Of a stretch of DNA of 64,000 nt, positions 54,374 through 63,966 are shown one piece after another (the first letter of the stretch is position 1; the number at the start of each line of letters is the position of its first letter). The stretch comes from Pseudomonas arsenicoxydans (GTDB lineage: Bacteria; Pseudomonadota; Gammaproteobacteria; Pseudomonadales; Pseudomonadaceae): positions 248,001 through 312,000 of the forward strand of contig NZ_RCZE01000005.1 in NCBI RefSeq assembly GCF_006438915.1, read 5' to 3'. The notes beneath the pieces are model-generated. The model made no database searches, was not told the DNA's origin, and was given only the letters and a program-made list of their open reading frames with translations. The position numbers were made by a program, and so were the translations under genes.

Positions 54374-55273
54374 ATGCTCAACTATCGGCAATTGCATTAC
54401 TTCTGGGTGGTGGCCAAGACCGGCAGCATCGTGCGCGCCTGCGAGCAGCTGAACCTGACACCGCAGACCATCAGCGGGCAGATTTCCCTGCTTGAGCAAA
54501 CCTACGGCATCGAGCTGTTTCAACGGGTAGGCCGGCAACTCGAGCTCACCGAGGCGGGTCGTCAGGCCCTGCCCTACGCCGAGCAGATGTTTCAGCTGGG
54601 CGGCGAACTGGAATTGATGTTGCGAGCACAGCCCAACGAGCAGCAGATTCAGTTTCGCGTCGGTGTGGCGGACGTTGTGCCCAAGTCCATCGTTTATCGG
54701 CTGATCGCGCCAACGATGGAATTGAGCGAGCCGCTGCGCATCACCTGTCGCGAAGACAAACTCGAACGGTTGCTCGCCGACCTGGCGATCCAGCGCCTGG
54801 ACATGGTGATTTCCGACAGTCCTATGCCCTCGCACCTGGACATCAAGGGCTACAGCCAGAAACTCGGGGAATGCGGGATCAGCTTCTTCGCCACGGTGGA
54901 ACTGGCCGCGCAGTACGGGCAGGATTTCCCTCGCAGTCTGCACGGCGCACCACTGTTGATTCCGGGGCCGGAAACCGTGGTGCGCAACCGCTTGCAGCGC
55001 TGGTTCGCCGAGCAGCAGATCCAGCCGCGCATAGTCGGGGAGTTCGATGACAGCGCGTTGATGCAGGCGTTTGGTCAGTCCGGCAGCGGGATCTTCATCG
55101 GCCCGAGCGTGATTGCCGATGAAGTGAAACGCCAATATGGCGTGGAGGTGATTGGCCAGACCGACGCCGTGACCGAGTCGTTCTACGCCATTTCAGTGGA
55201 ACGCAAGGTCAAGCACCCCGGCATTGTCGCCATTACCGAAGGTGCCCGACGCGAGCTGTTCACCGAGCTGTGA
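54374..55273 (+). CDS. nhaR: LysR family transcriptional regulator, NhaR-like
   Basis: 299 residues, as NhaR. HTH: YRQLHYFWVVAKTGSIVRACEQLNLTPQTISGQISLLEQTYGIELFQR, very close to NhaR. Effector domain includes LDMVISDSPMPSHLDIKGYS. In E. coli NhaR activates the Na+/H+ antiporter nhaA; no antiporter gene is adjacent here, so the target is unknown. The name is by family, moderately sure. Confidence 0.78.
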   Translation: MLNYRQLHYFWVVAKTGSIVRACEQLNLTPQTISGQISLLEQTYGIELFQRVGRQLELTEAGRQALPYAEQMFQLGGELELMLRAQPNEQQIQFRVGVADVVPKSIVYRLIAPTMELSEPLRITCREDKLERLLADLAIQRLDMVISDSPMPSHLDIKGYSQKLGECGISFFATVELAAQYGQDFPRSLHGAPLLIPGPETVVRNRLQRWFAEQQIQPRIVGEFDDSALMQAFGQSGSGIFIGPSVIADEVKRQYGVEVIGQTDAVTESFYAISVERKVKHPGIVAITEGARRELFTEL

Positions 55274-55277
55274 AGCC

Positions 55278-56432
55278 TCAGGCGCAGACTTCACGCGGCT
55301 TGAAGGTCATCAGCGCAATCGCCAGCAGGATCGAGGCGAGGATAAAAGCGGCAGCCGCAAACCCAAGGCCTTGCAGACCGAAGTTGTCGATCACCCGACC
55401 GCCGACCATCGCGCCCAGGCCGATGCCGAGGTTGGCCCCGGCAATGTTCAGCGAGGCGGCGAAGGCCGGCGCTTCGGGCGCCGCCTTCATCAGGCGCACA
55501 TGGCTGACCAGGAACAACGCCGCCTGCGTCACACCCCAGATGCCCATCGCCGCCGCCAGACCGAGGGGCGAATGAATGTTCGGCACCAGCGCCACCAGAC
55601 CGGCAATCATAAACGCGCAGAACATCACCGAGGCGATCAGCGGATGACGATCCACCGCGCGGCCGCCCAGCGAGTTGCCGATCAACCCGACTGCGCCGAA
55701 GCCCATCAGGCACCAACCGACCACCGTGCCGTTGAAACCGGCCAGGCGCTCAAGGATGTCCGCCAGGTAGGTATAGGCGGTAAACATGCCGCTGAAGACC
55801 ACAACCGACAGCAGCACATGGCCGATCATCAGCGGGCTGCGCAGGATCTTGAATTGCGAACGGAAACTCACCTGATGCTGGTGCAGGTTGGTTTTGGGCA
55901 GGTAGATAAACAGCAACATGGCCTTGGCAAAGGCGATGACCGCCAGAATGCCGAAAGCGCTGCGCCAGCCGAACGCATCGGAAATCAGCGTGCCCACCGG
56001 AATGCCGAACACCGTGGCGCAGACAATGCCGAAACCAATCTTGGCGATGGCCCGCCCGGCGTAGTCCGGCCCGACAATGTCCACCGCCGTCTCGCTGGCC
56101 AGGGCCCAGAACACCGGCAAGCCGAGTGCGGGAACCAACCGGGCGAAGGCCATTACCCAGATATTCGGCGCAAACGCGGCGAGAGTGTTGGCCAGACCGA
56201 ACATGATCAGCACCGAGATGAACAGCTTGCGGCGTTCAAAACGCGCGAAGTACGCGGTCAGGAACGGCCCGAAGGCGGCGACGGTAAACGCGAACAAGGT
56301 CACCAGCAAACCCGCTTGCGGGATGCTGACTTCAAGGTCGCGGGCGATGGCCGGTAACAGGCCAACGATGACGAATTCCGTGGTCAGCACCGTGAAACCG
56401 GCGGCAGACAACAGAAGAATGGGCAACAGCAT
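55278..56432 (-). CDS. MFS transporter, DHA1 (drug/sugar efflux type)
   Basis: 384 residues from the ATG at 56432 with CTGGAG 7 bp upstream. Twelve helices. The first is LLPILLLSAAGFTVLTTEFVIVGLLPAIARDLEVSIPQAGLLVTLFAFTVAAFGP, typical of AraJ/YdhP/Bcr-like exporters; motif A-like ARFERRKLFI. Substrate unknown. Converges with nhaR, the two stop codons being 5 bp apart. Confidence 0.87.
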   Translation of the reverse strand: MLLPILLLSAAGFTVLTTEFVIVGLLPAIARDLEVSIPQAGLLVTLFAFTVAAFGPFLTAYFARFERRKLFISVLIMFGLANTLAAFAPNIWVMAFARLVPALGLPVFWALASETAVDIVGPDYAGRAIAKIGFGIVCATVFGIPVGTLISDAFGWRSAFGILAVIAFAKAMLLFIYLPKTNLHQHQVSFRSQFKILRSPLMIGHVLLSVVVFSGMFTAYTYLADILERLAGFNGTVVGWCLMGFGAVGLIGNSLGGRAVDRHPLIASVMFCAFMIAGLVALVPNIHSPLGLAAAMGIWGVTQAALFLVSHVRLMKAAPEAPAFAASLNIAGANLGIGLGAMVGGRVIDNFGLQGLGFAAAAFILASILLAIALMTFKPREVCA

Positions 56433-56661
56433 GCACAACTCCAGAAAACGACGACACCAGCGAATAGCCCGAAGGCCCACTGGCAGACTTGAAAATGAGG
56501 ATGGCGAATCTTAACAGAGTGTTTCCAAAGCGGGTTGCACGAACCTGCTTATCTCGTTTAATGCGCGAGTGGCAGATCGTCACAGGTCTGAAGGATCGTT
56601 CCTGCGCTGTGATAAAGTCCGCGCCCTGAAAAACCTACACCCTGTTAAGCCGAGACACTAA

Positions 56662-56697
56662 ACCTGTGGCGAGGGAGCTTGCTCCCTCGCCACAGGT
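56662..56697. repeat. Perfect 17-bp inverted repeat, single class B REP palindrome
   Basis: ACCTGTGGCGAGGGAGC TT GCTCCCTCGCCACAGGT. The surrounding 379-bp gap 56433-56811 shows no gene; a TGATAAAGT stretch near 56609 may be a -10 for a leftward or rightward promoter, not resolved. Confidence 0.85.
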
Positions 56698-56811
56698 AAT
56701 CAGCGCGTTACACCCTGTGTTTCCTTTTCGGTTTCCCGTCTGCGGCCTGCCCTGTATGTTGCCGCACACCTGCGAAACCCTCCTCCTATAAAAAATCAGA
56801 GATGCTGTTTT

Positions 56812-58044
56812 ATGACCGCTTCATCCCCTTCTCTATTTCAACGCCTTAAACGCACCAGCCTGGTCACGCAAATCATCATCGGCCTGATCGCCGGTATTGC
56901 CCTGGCCCTGTTTGCGCCTGAAGTGGCGAAGTCCACTGGGTTTATTGGCAAGGTGTTCGTCTCGGCGCTGAAAGCCGTCGCGCCGATTCTGGTGTTCGTG
57001 CTGGTCATGGCGTCGATCGCCAACCACAAGCACGGCCAGGAAACCCATATCCGGCCGATCCTGTTTTTGTATTTGCTCGGCACGTTCGCGGCGGCGGTGG
57101 TCGCAGTGGTGGCCAGCATGATGTTCCCGTCGAATCTGGTGCTGTCCACGCAAGACGTTGCGGTCACTGCGCCGGGGGGTATTGGCGAAGTGCTGCAAAG
57201 CCTGCTGCTGAGCGTGGTCGATAACCCGGTGAGTGCGCTGATGAACGCCAACTTCATCGGCATCCTCGCGTGGGCCATCGGCATGGGCATTGCCATTCGC
57301 CATGCCGGCGACACCACCCGTGAAGTGCTGGGTGACCTGTCCAATGGCGTCACCGTGATCGTGCGGTTGGTGATTCGTTTTGCCCCGCTGGGGATTTTCG
57401 GCCTGGTGGCCTCGACCCTCGCCACCTCCGGTTTCGGTGCCTTGATCGGCTACGCGCATTTGTTGGCCGTGCTGCTCGGCTGCATGCTGTTCGTGGCCCT
57501 GGTGATGAACCCGATCATCGTGTTCTGGAAACTGCGCCGCAACCCGTATCCACTGGTGCTGATGTGCCTGCGCGAGAGCGGCATCACCGCGTTCTTCACT
57601 CGCAGTTCTGCGGCGAACATTCCAGTCAACCTGGAATTGAGCAAGCGCTTGGGTCTGCATGAAGACACCTACTCGGTGTCGATTCCACTGGGCGCGACCA
57701 TCAACATGGCCGGCGCGGCGATCACCATCACCGTGCTGACCCTGGCGGCGGTGCATACCTTGGGCATCGTCGTGGATATTCCGACTGCGATCCTGCTGAG
57801 CGTCGTCGCAGCGATCTGCGCCTGTGGCGCTTCGGGCGTGGCGGGTGGTTCGCTGTTGCTGATTCCGCTGGCGTGCAGCCTGTTCGGTATCCCGAGCGAG
57901 ATTGCCATGCAGGTGGTGGCGGTTGGTTTCATTATCGGCGTATTGCAGGACTCGGCGGAAACGGCGCTGAACTCGTCCACTGATGTACTGTTCACGGCGG
58001 CGGCTTGCCTGGGTGAAGAACGCAAAGCCGAACGCCTGGCCTGA
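56812..58044 (+). CDS. sstT: Serine/threonine:sodium symporter
   Basis: 410 residues, close to E. coli SstT. DAACS family: helix 1 at [21 protein letters not shown], then [26 protein letters not shown] (conserved helical motif NMAGAAIT) and [20 protein letters not shown]. Imports Ser/Thr with Na+. Confidence 0.94.
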   Translation: MTASSPSLFQRLKRTSLVTQIIIGLIAGIALALFAPEVAKSTGFIGKVFVSALKAVAPILVFVLVMASIANHKHGQETHIRPILFLYLLGTFAAAVVAVVASMMFPSNLVLSTQDVAVTAPGGIGEVLQSLLLSVVDNPVSALMNANFIGILAWAIGMGIAIRHAGDTTREVLGDLSNGVTVIVRLVIRFAPLGIFGLVASTLATSGFGALIGYAHLLAVLLGCMLFVALVMNPIIVFWKLRRNPYPLVLMCLRESGITAFFTRSSAANIPVNLELSKRLGLHEDTYSVSIPLGATINMAGAAITITVLTLAAVHTLGIVVDIPTAILLSVVAAICACGASGVAGGSLLLIPLACSLFGIPSEIAMQVVAVGFIIGVLQDSAETALNSSTDVLFTAAACLGEERKAERLA

Positions 58045-58058
58045 CAAACACCGCAAAA

Positions 58059-58152
58059 CCTGTGGGAGCGGGCTTGCTCGCGAAGGGGCCGTCAGCCTCA
58101 ATATAACCGTTGGCTGACACACCGCTTTCGCGAGCAAGCCCGCTCCCACAGG
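58059..58152. repeat. REPIN after sstT, class A
   Basis: CCTGTGGGAGCGGGCTTGCT core mirrored at 58128-58152. Confidence 0.9.
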
Positions 58153-58185
58153 GGGCTGCGGCGAAGTTAAGAATGCAGGCACATG

Positions 58186-58223
58186 AAAAAGCCCCCGCAA
58201 CCAAAGGCTGCGGGGGCTTTTTT
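58186..58223. terminator. Bidirectional terminator between sstT and DUF1993
   Basis: AAAAAGCCCCCGCA / TGCGGGGGCTTTTT, 14-bp stem with a 9-bp loop. Confidence 0.9.
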
Positions 58224-58236
58224 GTACCTGGACGGT

Positions 58237-58746
58237 TTAGAACGCGCCCATGTAATCGCGCTTGCCCACTTCCACACCGTTGTGACGCAGCAGTGCGTAA
58301 GCAGTGGTCACGTGGAAGAAGAACTGCGGCAAACCGTAGCTCAGCAGGTAAGCCTGGCCACTGAATCGCTTCTCTTTAGGCGTGCCTGGACGAGTAACGA
58401 TCTCGATGCCTTCCTTGCCGTTGATCTGCTCCGGCTTGATCTCGGCGATGTAGGCCAGAACCTTGGTCAGCAGCGCTTGCAGTTCGGCGAAGGTGGTTTC
58501 GGTGTCTTCGTACTTCGGCACTTCAACTTCGGCCAGACGCGAAGAAACGCCTTTGGCGAAATCAACGGCGATCTGCACCTGACGCACCAGCGGGAACATG
58601 TCCGGGAACAGACGTGCTTGCAGAAACGCGTTCGGGTCGATGTTTTTGGCGGTCGCATGGGCTTCGGCCTTGTTCAGCACATCGCTGAGAGCGGTGAGCA
58701 TTTGCTTGAAAACAGGGACGGAGGCGTCGTACAGGGAAATGGTCAT
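58237..58746 (-). CDS. DUF1993 family protein
   Basis: 169 residues. Whole protein matches the DUF1993 pattern: SLYDASVPVFKQMLTALSDVLNKAEAH, ARLFPDMFPLVRQVQIAVDFAKG, FFFHVTTAYALLRHNGVEVGKRDYMG at the end. Likely four-helix DinB/YfiT-like fold. No catalytic residues recognised. Function unknown. Confidence 0.9.
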   Translation of the reverse strand: MTISLYDASVPVFKQMLTALSDVLNKAEAHATAKNIDPNAFLQARLFPDMFPLVRQVQIAVDFAKGVSSRLAEVEVPKYEDTETTFAELQALLTKVLAYIAEIKPEQINGKEGIEIVTRPGTPKEKRFSGQAYLLSYGLPQFFFHVTTAYALLRHNGVEVGKRDYMGAF

Positions 58747-58840
58747 GGCAGTCTCGTGTGGTAACAGGAGGGGAAACGTCGGCCGATTATAGCCATGCCC
58801 GCCCCTCCTGCCATGGGTCTTTTTTCAGCTGCCGTAGACC

Positions 58841-60250
58841 TTAATGGCACTCACCCCCCATGCGCACCAGCAGCGCGGCGCGGTGTGGTTTCAGATAGGG
58901 ATTGACTTCGCCGACCTTGCACGACGCCAGGTTCTGCAATTGCGGGTCGAGGGGTTCTTGCACAAACAGCAGCCCTGCCGGGCGCTCATCCCCTTGCAAC
59001 TGAGCAAGGGTCAGCGGCACGACGGGCCGGCCCATGTAATAGACCAGACGAATATCCGGCTCACCGACGCTGTAGGCCTTCTGGCCCGGCTGCCCGGCGG
59101 ACAACGTGGCGACCTGTTCCAGACCTCCGACGCGATGCGACAGCACCCGTGCTTCGACGAACACATAAAACACCACAAACCCGGCCAGCATCACGTAGGG
59201 AACCGTGGCCAGGCAGGTACGCCAGCGTCCTTGCAGGCCTTCGAGCACGGCGGCCCAGTGCATGGCCAGCAGCAAGGCCATGGACGGGTAAACCGGCAAC
59301 AGGTACTTGCCATGTTTTTCGGTGAACAGGGAGAAAATCAGCAGCGGCAACAGTGTGCAACACAGCAGCATGGCCGCCTCACGGCGCGAGCGGATCATTG
59401 CCCAGAACTTGCGCGGCTGCACAAACAAAATCAGCCAGAACGGAAAGAAATCACCGGCCAGATACAACAAATACGCGTACCAGGCTTCGGCGCCTTGGCC
59501 GTCGATCTTGTTCATGATGTCTTCGCTGATGATCGACGACCAGATCCCCCAGCCCTGACTCAACGACACCGCCACGTACCAGGAACTGCCCAACACCACG
59601 GCAATCAGCCAGCCCCATCCGTCACACAGGTAAGCTTTGGCGCGGGCATCGCGGTAAATCAAGGCGTACGTCAGGATCGGTGCCGTCACCCACAACAGGC
59701 ACACCGGCCCTTTGGTCAGCAGCGCGCAACCTAACAGCAGGTAACTGAGCCGGCTCCACAGCACCCGCCCCTGCTGGAAGATGAACTGCCACGCCGCCAG
59801 CAACGCGCCAAAACACAGCAGGGTCAACAACATCTCTATTTCCGAGCGGCGGGCGAACAGGCTGAAGGCGCCGTTTGCGGCCAGGAACACCACGGCGAAC
59901 AAACCCACCTGACGCCCGGCCTGCCGGACGCCGTACCAATAGGTGCCGATGCAGCACAAGGTCGCGGCCAGCGCCGAGGGCAAGCGCACGCTCCACTCGG
60001 ACACACTGCCCAGCACGGCCGTCGACACCAGCCCCGCCCAATAGAAAAACGGCGGTTTGGACAGGTACAAGTCGCCGTTCATGTACGGCAGTAACCAGCT
60101 CCCGGCTTCGCGCATTTCGCGCACGGTGACGGCGCGACGCGCCTCGTTGACGCTGAGAAACGGCACACTGCCCAATCCCCAGAAAAACAGCAGCGCCATG
60201 GCGACCGCCGCGAGCAACGTAATATTTCGGGTCGATAACGATCCGCGCAT
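58841..60250 (-). CDS. Family 39 membrane glycosyltransferase, ArnT-like
   Basis: 469 residues, about eleven membrane helices. PMT-type acidic loop near the N-terminus: SVNEARRAVTVREMREAGSWLLPYMNGDLYLSKPPFFYW, with the conserved E/D-R pair and KPP. Uses an undecaprenyl-phosphate sugar to glycosylate an envelope acceptor such as lipid A. Third gene of a GT2/LAB_N/GT39 operon, 3 bp after the LAB_N gene. Shorter than ArnT (about 550). Confidence 0.87.
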   Translation of the reverse strand: MRGSLSTRNITLLAAVAMALLFFWGLGSVPFLSVNEARRAVTVREMREAGSWLLPYMNGDLYLSKPPFFYWAGLVSTAVLGSVSEWSVRLPSALAATLCCIGTYWYGVRQAGRQVGLFAVVFLAANGAFSLFARRSEIEMLLTLLCFGALLAAWQFIFQQGRVLWSRLSYLLLGCALLTKGPVCLLWVTAPILTYALIYRDARAKAYLCDGWGWLIAVVLGSSWYVAVSLSQGWGIWSSIISEDIMNKIDGQGAEAWYAYLLYLAGDFFPFWLILFVQPRKFWAMIRSRREAAMLLCCTLLPLLIFSLFTEKHGKYLLPVYPSMALLLAMHWAAVLEGLQGRWRTCLATVPYVMLAGFVVFYVFVEARVLSHRVGGLEQVATLSAGQPGQKAYSVGEPDIRLVYYMGRPVVPLTLAQLQGDERPAGLLFVQEPLDPQLQNLASCKVGEVNPYLKPHRAALLVRMGGECH

Positions 60251-60253
60251 GAC

Positions 60254-60532
60254 CTACTCCTTCAGGTTTTTGCTTTTGGCGATCAACTGTAAGTTGCGAA
60301 AGTAAACGAGGGTGCCGAAGGCCTGGCCGGCGATGAACACCGGGTCTTCCCGGTAAATGGCGTACACGAGCAAGAGTGTGCTGCCGACGATGCTCAGGTA
60401 CCAGAAGCTCGTCGGGATCACGCTGCGTTGTTTGTATTCGCTGTACAGCCATTGCAGGATAAAGCGCCCGGTAAAGGCGATCTGACCGACAAAACCGACC
60501 ACCAGCCACAAGGCTTCGCGGGAGAGATTCAT
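60254..60532 (-). CDS. LAB_N (lipid A biosynthesis N-terminal-like) membrane protein
   Basis: 92 residues from the ATG at 60532; overlaps the upstream GT2 stop. Two or three helices; signature LWLVVGFVGQIAFTGRFILQWLYSEYKQRSVIPTSFWYLSIVGSTLLL is typical of LAB_N proteins, which resemble small transporter-like folds. It could help handle the lipid-linked sugar between the cytoplasmic GT2 and the periplasmic GT39. Confidence 0.88.
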   Translation of the reverse strand: MNLSREALWLVVGFVGQIAFTGRFILQWLYSEYKQRSVIPTSFWYLSIVGSTLLLVYAIYREDPVFIAGQAFGTLVYFRNLQLIAKSKNLKE

Positions 60533-61269
60533 CCTTCGATCTCCTGTGCTTGGGTGTTCAGGCGTGTGCGCTTGATCAGCCACCAGACCCCGATAAGGTC
60601 GAGGATGCCCACCAGGGCGCGGTCGAGGTTGCCGTACTTGGACACCCCGGCGGTGCGCGGGCGGTGATTGACCGGGTGGACGATCATCCGGCCGTTATGA
60701 CGCTGGATCAGTGCCGGAATAAAACGATGCATATGGTCGAAGTACGGCAGGCGCAAAAACGCCGCGCGCTCGATCAGCTTCAAGCCGCAACCGGTGTCCG
60801 GGGTGGCGTCCTTGAGCAAGCGGCTGCGCAGGCCGTTGGCGAAGCGCGAGGCCCAGCGTTTGCTCGCGGTATCACGGCGGTTGACCCGATGCCCGGCGAC
60901 CAGTTGCACGTCGACTCGCCCCGGCTCGCCGCGCACCAGTGCCAGCATGCCGGGAATGTCCGCCGGGTCGTTTTGCCCGTCGCCATCGAGGGTGGCCAGC
61001 CATTGTCCGCGCGCCTCGAACGCGGCGTGGTAGAGCGACGTGCTCTGCCCCAGGGAACGCTCATGGTGCAGGATGCGCAAGGCGCTCAGGCCGTTGTGCC
61101 GGATTTGCCGCAGTTCGTGCAGGGTGGCATCGGTGCTGCCATCGTCGACGACAATGATTTCGTAAGCCTCGTCGGCCAGGGCCACGCGGATCTCCTCAAG
61201 CAGCGGCTTGAGGTTGTTGGCTTCGTTTTTGGCGGGAATCAGTACGGATACAAAAATGTCTTGGCTCAT
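60529..61269 (-). CDS. Family 2 glycosyltransferase (polyprenyl-phosphate sugar synthase type)
   Basis: 246 residues from the ATG at 61269. DPM1/ArnC-like: SVLIPAKNEANNLKPLLEEI, metal/nucleotide motif VDDGSTDAT, DGDGQNDPADIP (DxD), KYGNLDRALVG near the end. Cytoplasmic, no extra membrane helices, so it makes a polyprenyl-P-linked sugar. First gene of the three-gene operon. Confidence 0.9.
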   Translation of the reverse strand: MSQDIFVSVLIPAKNEANNLKPLLEEIRVALADEAYEIIVVDDGSTDATLHELRQIRHNGLSALRILHHERSLGQSTSLYHAAFEARGQWLATLDGDGQNDPADIPGMLALVRGEPGRVDVQLVAGHRVNRRDTASKRWASRFANGLRSRLLKDATPDTGCGLKLIERAAFLRLPYFDHMHRFIPALIQRHNGRMIVHPVNHRPRTAGVSKYGNLDRALVGILDLIGVWWLIKRTRLNTQAQEIEG

Positions 61270-61367
61270 GGAGTCTCTCTCGCCCATTTTGTTTTTCAGT
61301 TATGAGGGGCGAATAAAGGTGGCGCACACCGATTGACTCGATGCATGGATCAGTGGTTAGGAACGCT

Positions 61368-61382
61368 GTAGCCCGCGGCTAC
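61368..61382. other. Small hairpin in the gap 61270-61581
   Basis: GTAGCC CGC GGCTAC. The 312-bp gap lies between divergent genes and shows no ORF with an RBS; it must hold both promoters, not clearly recognised. Confidence 0.3.
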
Positions 61383-61581
61383 TGCGCCTTTCAGGGCTCG
61401 CGCAGGTGGTCGCGCGGGCACGCCTACGGTGCCCGTCAAATTGTAAAAATGGCGTTAATATTTCATTCATGTTTCGTCAACGCTGCTGTGTGGGAACGAC
61501 GAATTCAGTTGCCATTGGCGCTCGCCAATCTAAAGTGCATCCACGCACGTGAAAAACATGAATCGGGTAAGGATGCAGACC

Positions 61582-62229
61582 ATGAGCACTGAGCAAGAGA
61601 CGACCTTCGACGAGCCACGGCTTAACAGCACGGAAATCCGCATTCTGGGCTCGTTGATCGAGAAACAGGCTACCAGCCCGGAAACCTATCCGTTGACCCT
61701 CAATGCTCTGGTGATCGCCTGCAACCAGAAAACCAGCCGCGAGCCGGTGATGAACCTGACCCCGGGCCAGGTCGGCCAGAGCCTGCGGGCGCTGGAAGGA
61801 CGCGGATTCGCCAAACTGGTGATGGGCAGCCGCGCGGATCGCTGGGAGCACAAGGTCGACAAGGCGCTGGAGCTGGTGCCGGCCCAGGTGATTCTGACGG
61901 GGTTGTTATTCTTGCGCGGCCCGCAGACCGTCAATGAACTGCTGACCCGCAGCGGGCGCATGCATGAATTTGAAGACACCGAACAAGTGGTGCATCAGCT
62001 GGAACGCTTGATTGCCCGGGGTTTGGCGTTGTTGATCCCGAAGCAGGCCGGGCAGCGGGAAGACCGGTACATGCATGCCTTGGGTGATCCGGCGGACATC
62101 GAAGTTATCCTGGCGGCGCGGCAGAACCCGGTTGATCGTGGCGCTTCTGGTGGTGTGTCGGTAGAACGGATTGAAGAGCTCGAAGCGCGAATCGCAGCAC
62201 TGGAAGAACGCCTGGCCCGCCTCGAATAG
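61582..62229 (+). CDS. YceH family protein (DUF480)
   Basis: 215 residues from the ATG at 61582 (AAGGA upstream; an ATG three codons earlier is also possible). Signature [46 protein letters not shown]; winged-helix fold repeated twice. C-terminal coiled coil ([20 protein letters not shown]). Widely conserved, function not established. Confidence 0.93.
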   Translation: MSTEQETTFDEPRLNSTEIRILGSLIEKQATSPETYPLTLNALVIACNQKTSREPVMNLTPGQVGQSLRALEGRGFAKLVMGSRADRWEHKVDKALELVPAQVILTGLLFLRGPQTVNELLTRSGRMHEFEDTEQVVHQLERLIARGLALLIPKQAGQREDRYMHALGDPADIEVILAARQNPVDRGASGGVSVERIEELEARIAALEERLARLE

Positions 62230-62248
62230 TCATTCCATACAAATCGAA

Positions 62249-62338
62249 TGTGGGAGCGGGCTTGCTCGCGAAGGCGGTGTATCAGTCACCCAGGATGGTG
62301 AATGTCAGGACCTCTTCGCGAGCAAGCCCGCTCCCGCA
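62249..62338. repeat. REPIN, class A
   Basis: TGTGGGAGCGGGCTTGCTCG core mirrored at 62312-62338, with one mismatch at the outer end. Confidence 0.9.
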
Positions 62339-62359
62339 TTGAATAGGTGGCATCTGTTA

Positions 62360-62878
62360 TTACTCACCGTCCCAGTAATCCACACCGTCGCCTGGTCGGG
62401 CGATGGCGACGAAGCCTGAGGCATTGCCCTCGGCATCCACCTTGAAATCGTCCATCACCGCGTATTTGCCGGAATCGGGGTACTCGCAAATCTCCGGCGA
62501 TTGCTGGGTGCTGACCGCCAGATAGCGCAGTTGCGCGTTGCTGGTGTTAATGATCTGGTGCGCCGCCTCCGGACCTCCCGGCGGGCAGGCGATCACGTCG
62601 CCCGCGCGGATCGGGGAACGCTCGGCACCGAGGCGCACCTCCCCTTCCCCGGCCACGACGTAAAACATCTCTTCGTTAACCCGATGACTGTGAAACGGGC
62701 TGCCGCGCATGCCCGGTTCCAGCACGTACAGCCGATACCCCAGCTTCTGCGCGCCCAATTGCTGACCGACGCGGGCGATTCGCTGCTGGTAACGACCCGC
62801 CGTATCGCCCGAGGGCGCCATGGCTTCAGGTAACGGTTCAAGATCGACCTGGTTGAGATTGAGAATGCGCGGATGCAT
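62360..62878 (-). CDS. Cupin domain protein
   Basis: 172 residues. Motif 1 FHSHRVNEEMFYVVAGEGEVRLG (HxH...E) and motif 2 AGDVIACPPGGPEAAHQIINTS. Single-domain cupin of the mannose-6-phosphate isomerase-like class. It starts 23 bp after the AroE-like gene on the same strand, so both may be one operon. Substrate unknown. Confidence 0.88.
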   Translation of the reverse strand: MHPRILNLNQVDLEPLPEAMAPSGDTAGRYQQRIARVGQQLGAQKLGYRLYVLEPGMRGSPFHSHRVNEEMFYVVAGEGEVRLGAERSPIRAGDVIACPPGGPEAAHQIINTSNAQLRYLAVSTQQSPEICEYPDSGKYAVMDDFKVDAEGNASGFVAIARPGDGVDYWDGE

Positions 62879-62901
62879 GGGGCTTCTCCTGGCTGCGGGT
62901 C

Positions 62902-63720
62902 CTAGCTGCGGGCAAATTCCACAGCTTTGCGGAACTGCTCATCGGTCGGCCGGACACCGGTGTACAGCACGAATTGCTCCAGCGCCTGGATGGCGATCAC
63001 TTCCAGCCCGGTAATCACCCGTTTGCCTTCAGAACGCCCGCGCACGATCAGCGGTGTTTCCGAGGGGATCGCCACCACATCGAAGACAGTCTCGGCAGCG
63101 CTGATGGTTTCAGGTTCAAATGCCAATTGATCGGCCTCCGGGCCGCCCGTCATGCCGATCGGTGTGACGTTGATCAGCATTTGCGGCCGCTGAGCGCCCA
63201 CCTCCGCTTGCCACTGATAACCCAGCGAGTCAGCCAGGGCACGACCGGCGCGCTCATTGCGGGCGACGATCAAGCCGTTCTTGTACCCGCCGTCGCGCAA
63301 CGCACTGGCCACGGCCTTGGCCATGCCGCCGCTGCCACGCAGGGCAAAGGTCGAATCCTTGGGGACTTCGTGGGTTTTGAGCAGTTGCTCAATGGCGATG
63401 TAATCGGTGTTGTAGGCCTTTAAGTGGCCACCGGTGTTGACGATGGTGTTGATCGACTGAATGGCCGCCGCGGAAGCGTCCAGTTCATCCACCAGCGCAA
63501 TGCACGCTTCCTTGAACGGCATCGACACGCCGCAGCCACGAATACCCAAGGCGCGAATGCCACCCACGGCGCCGGGCAGATCCTGGCTGCTGAAGGCCTT
63601 GTAGTAGAAATTCAGGCCCAATTGTTCGTACAGATGATTGTGAAAGCGCAGGCCGAAGTTGCCGGGGCGCCCGGACAGCGACATACACAGCTGGGTGTCT
63701 CGGTTGGGGTTCATCTGCAT
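62902..63720 (-). CDS. Shikimate/quinate dehydrogenase family protein (AroE-like paralogue)
   Basis: 272 residues. Substrate-binding half: LSGRPGNFGLRFHNHLYEQLGLNFYYKAF, catalytic Lys in GVSMPFKEACIALVD and Asp in NTDYIAIEQLL. NAD(P) part: FALRGSGGMAKAVASALRDGG, where the usual GAGG is GSGG. AAGGAG lies 9 bp before the ATG. The sequence diverges from AroE at the nucleotide loop, and it is linked to a cupin, so a catabolic or accessory role is more likely than the main aromatic pathway. Confidence 0.85.
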   Translation of the reverse strand: MQMNPNRDTQLCMSLSGRPGNFGLRFHNHLYEQLGLNFYYKAFSSQDLPGAVGGIRALGIRGCGVSMPFKEACIALVDELDASAAAIQSINTIVNTGGHLKAYNTDYIAIEQLLKTHEVPKDSTFALRGSGGMAKAVASALRDGGYKNGLIVARNERAGRALADSLGYQWQAEVGAQRPQMLINVTPIGMTGGPEADQLAFEPETISAAETVFDVVAIPSETPLIVRGRSEGKRVITGLEVIAIQALEQFVLYTGVRPTDEQFRKAVEFARS

Positions 63721-63966
63721 GAAACTTTCTCCTTCAGTAGCACTTTCAGATGGACGGGATTAGCCATTCCATCAGGCCTGTTCGATCATAACGGCATGGC
63801 GGCGGGCGCTGGTGCGGGCCCGTCAGTAAACCGGTACAGACCTTACACAAAATTTACCTATTTGCTGTGCTGATTTTGAAAAAAACGCTGTCTTAGAAGT
63901 AGCCCCGCGACAATGCTTGGGTCTATTGCAGACGCAAGCGCCGGGTCGAAGAACCGAGGAATTATC

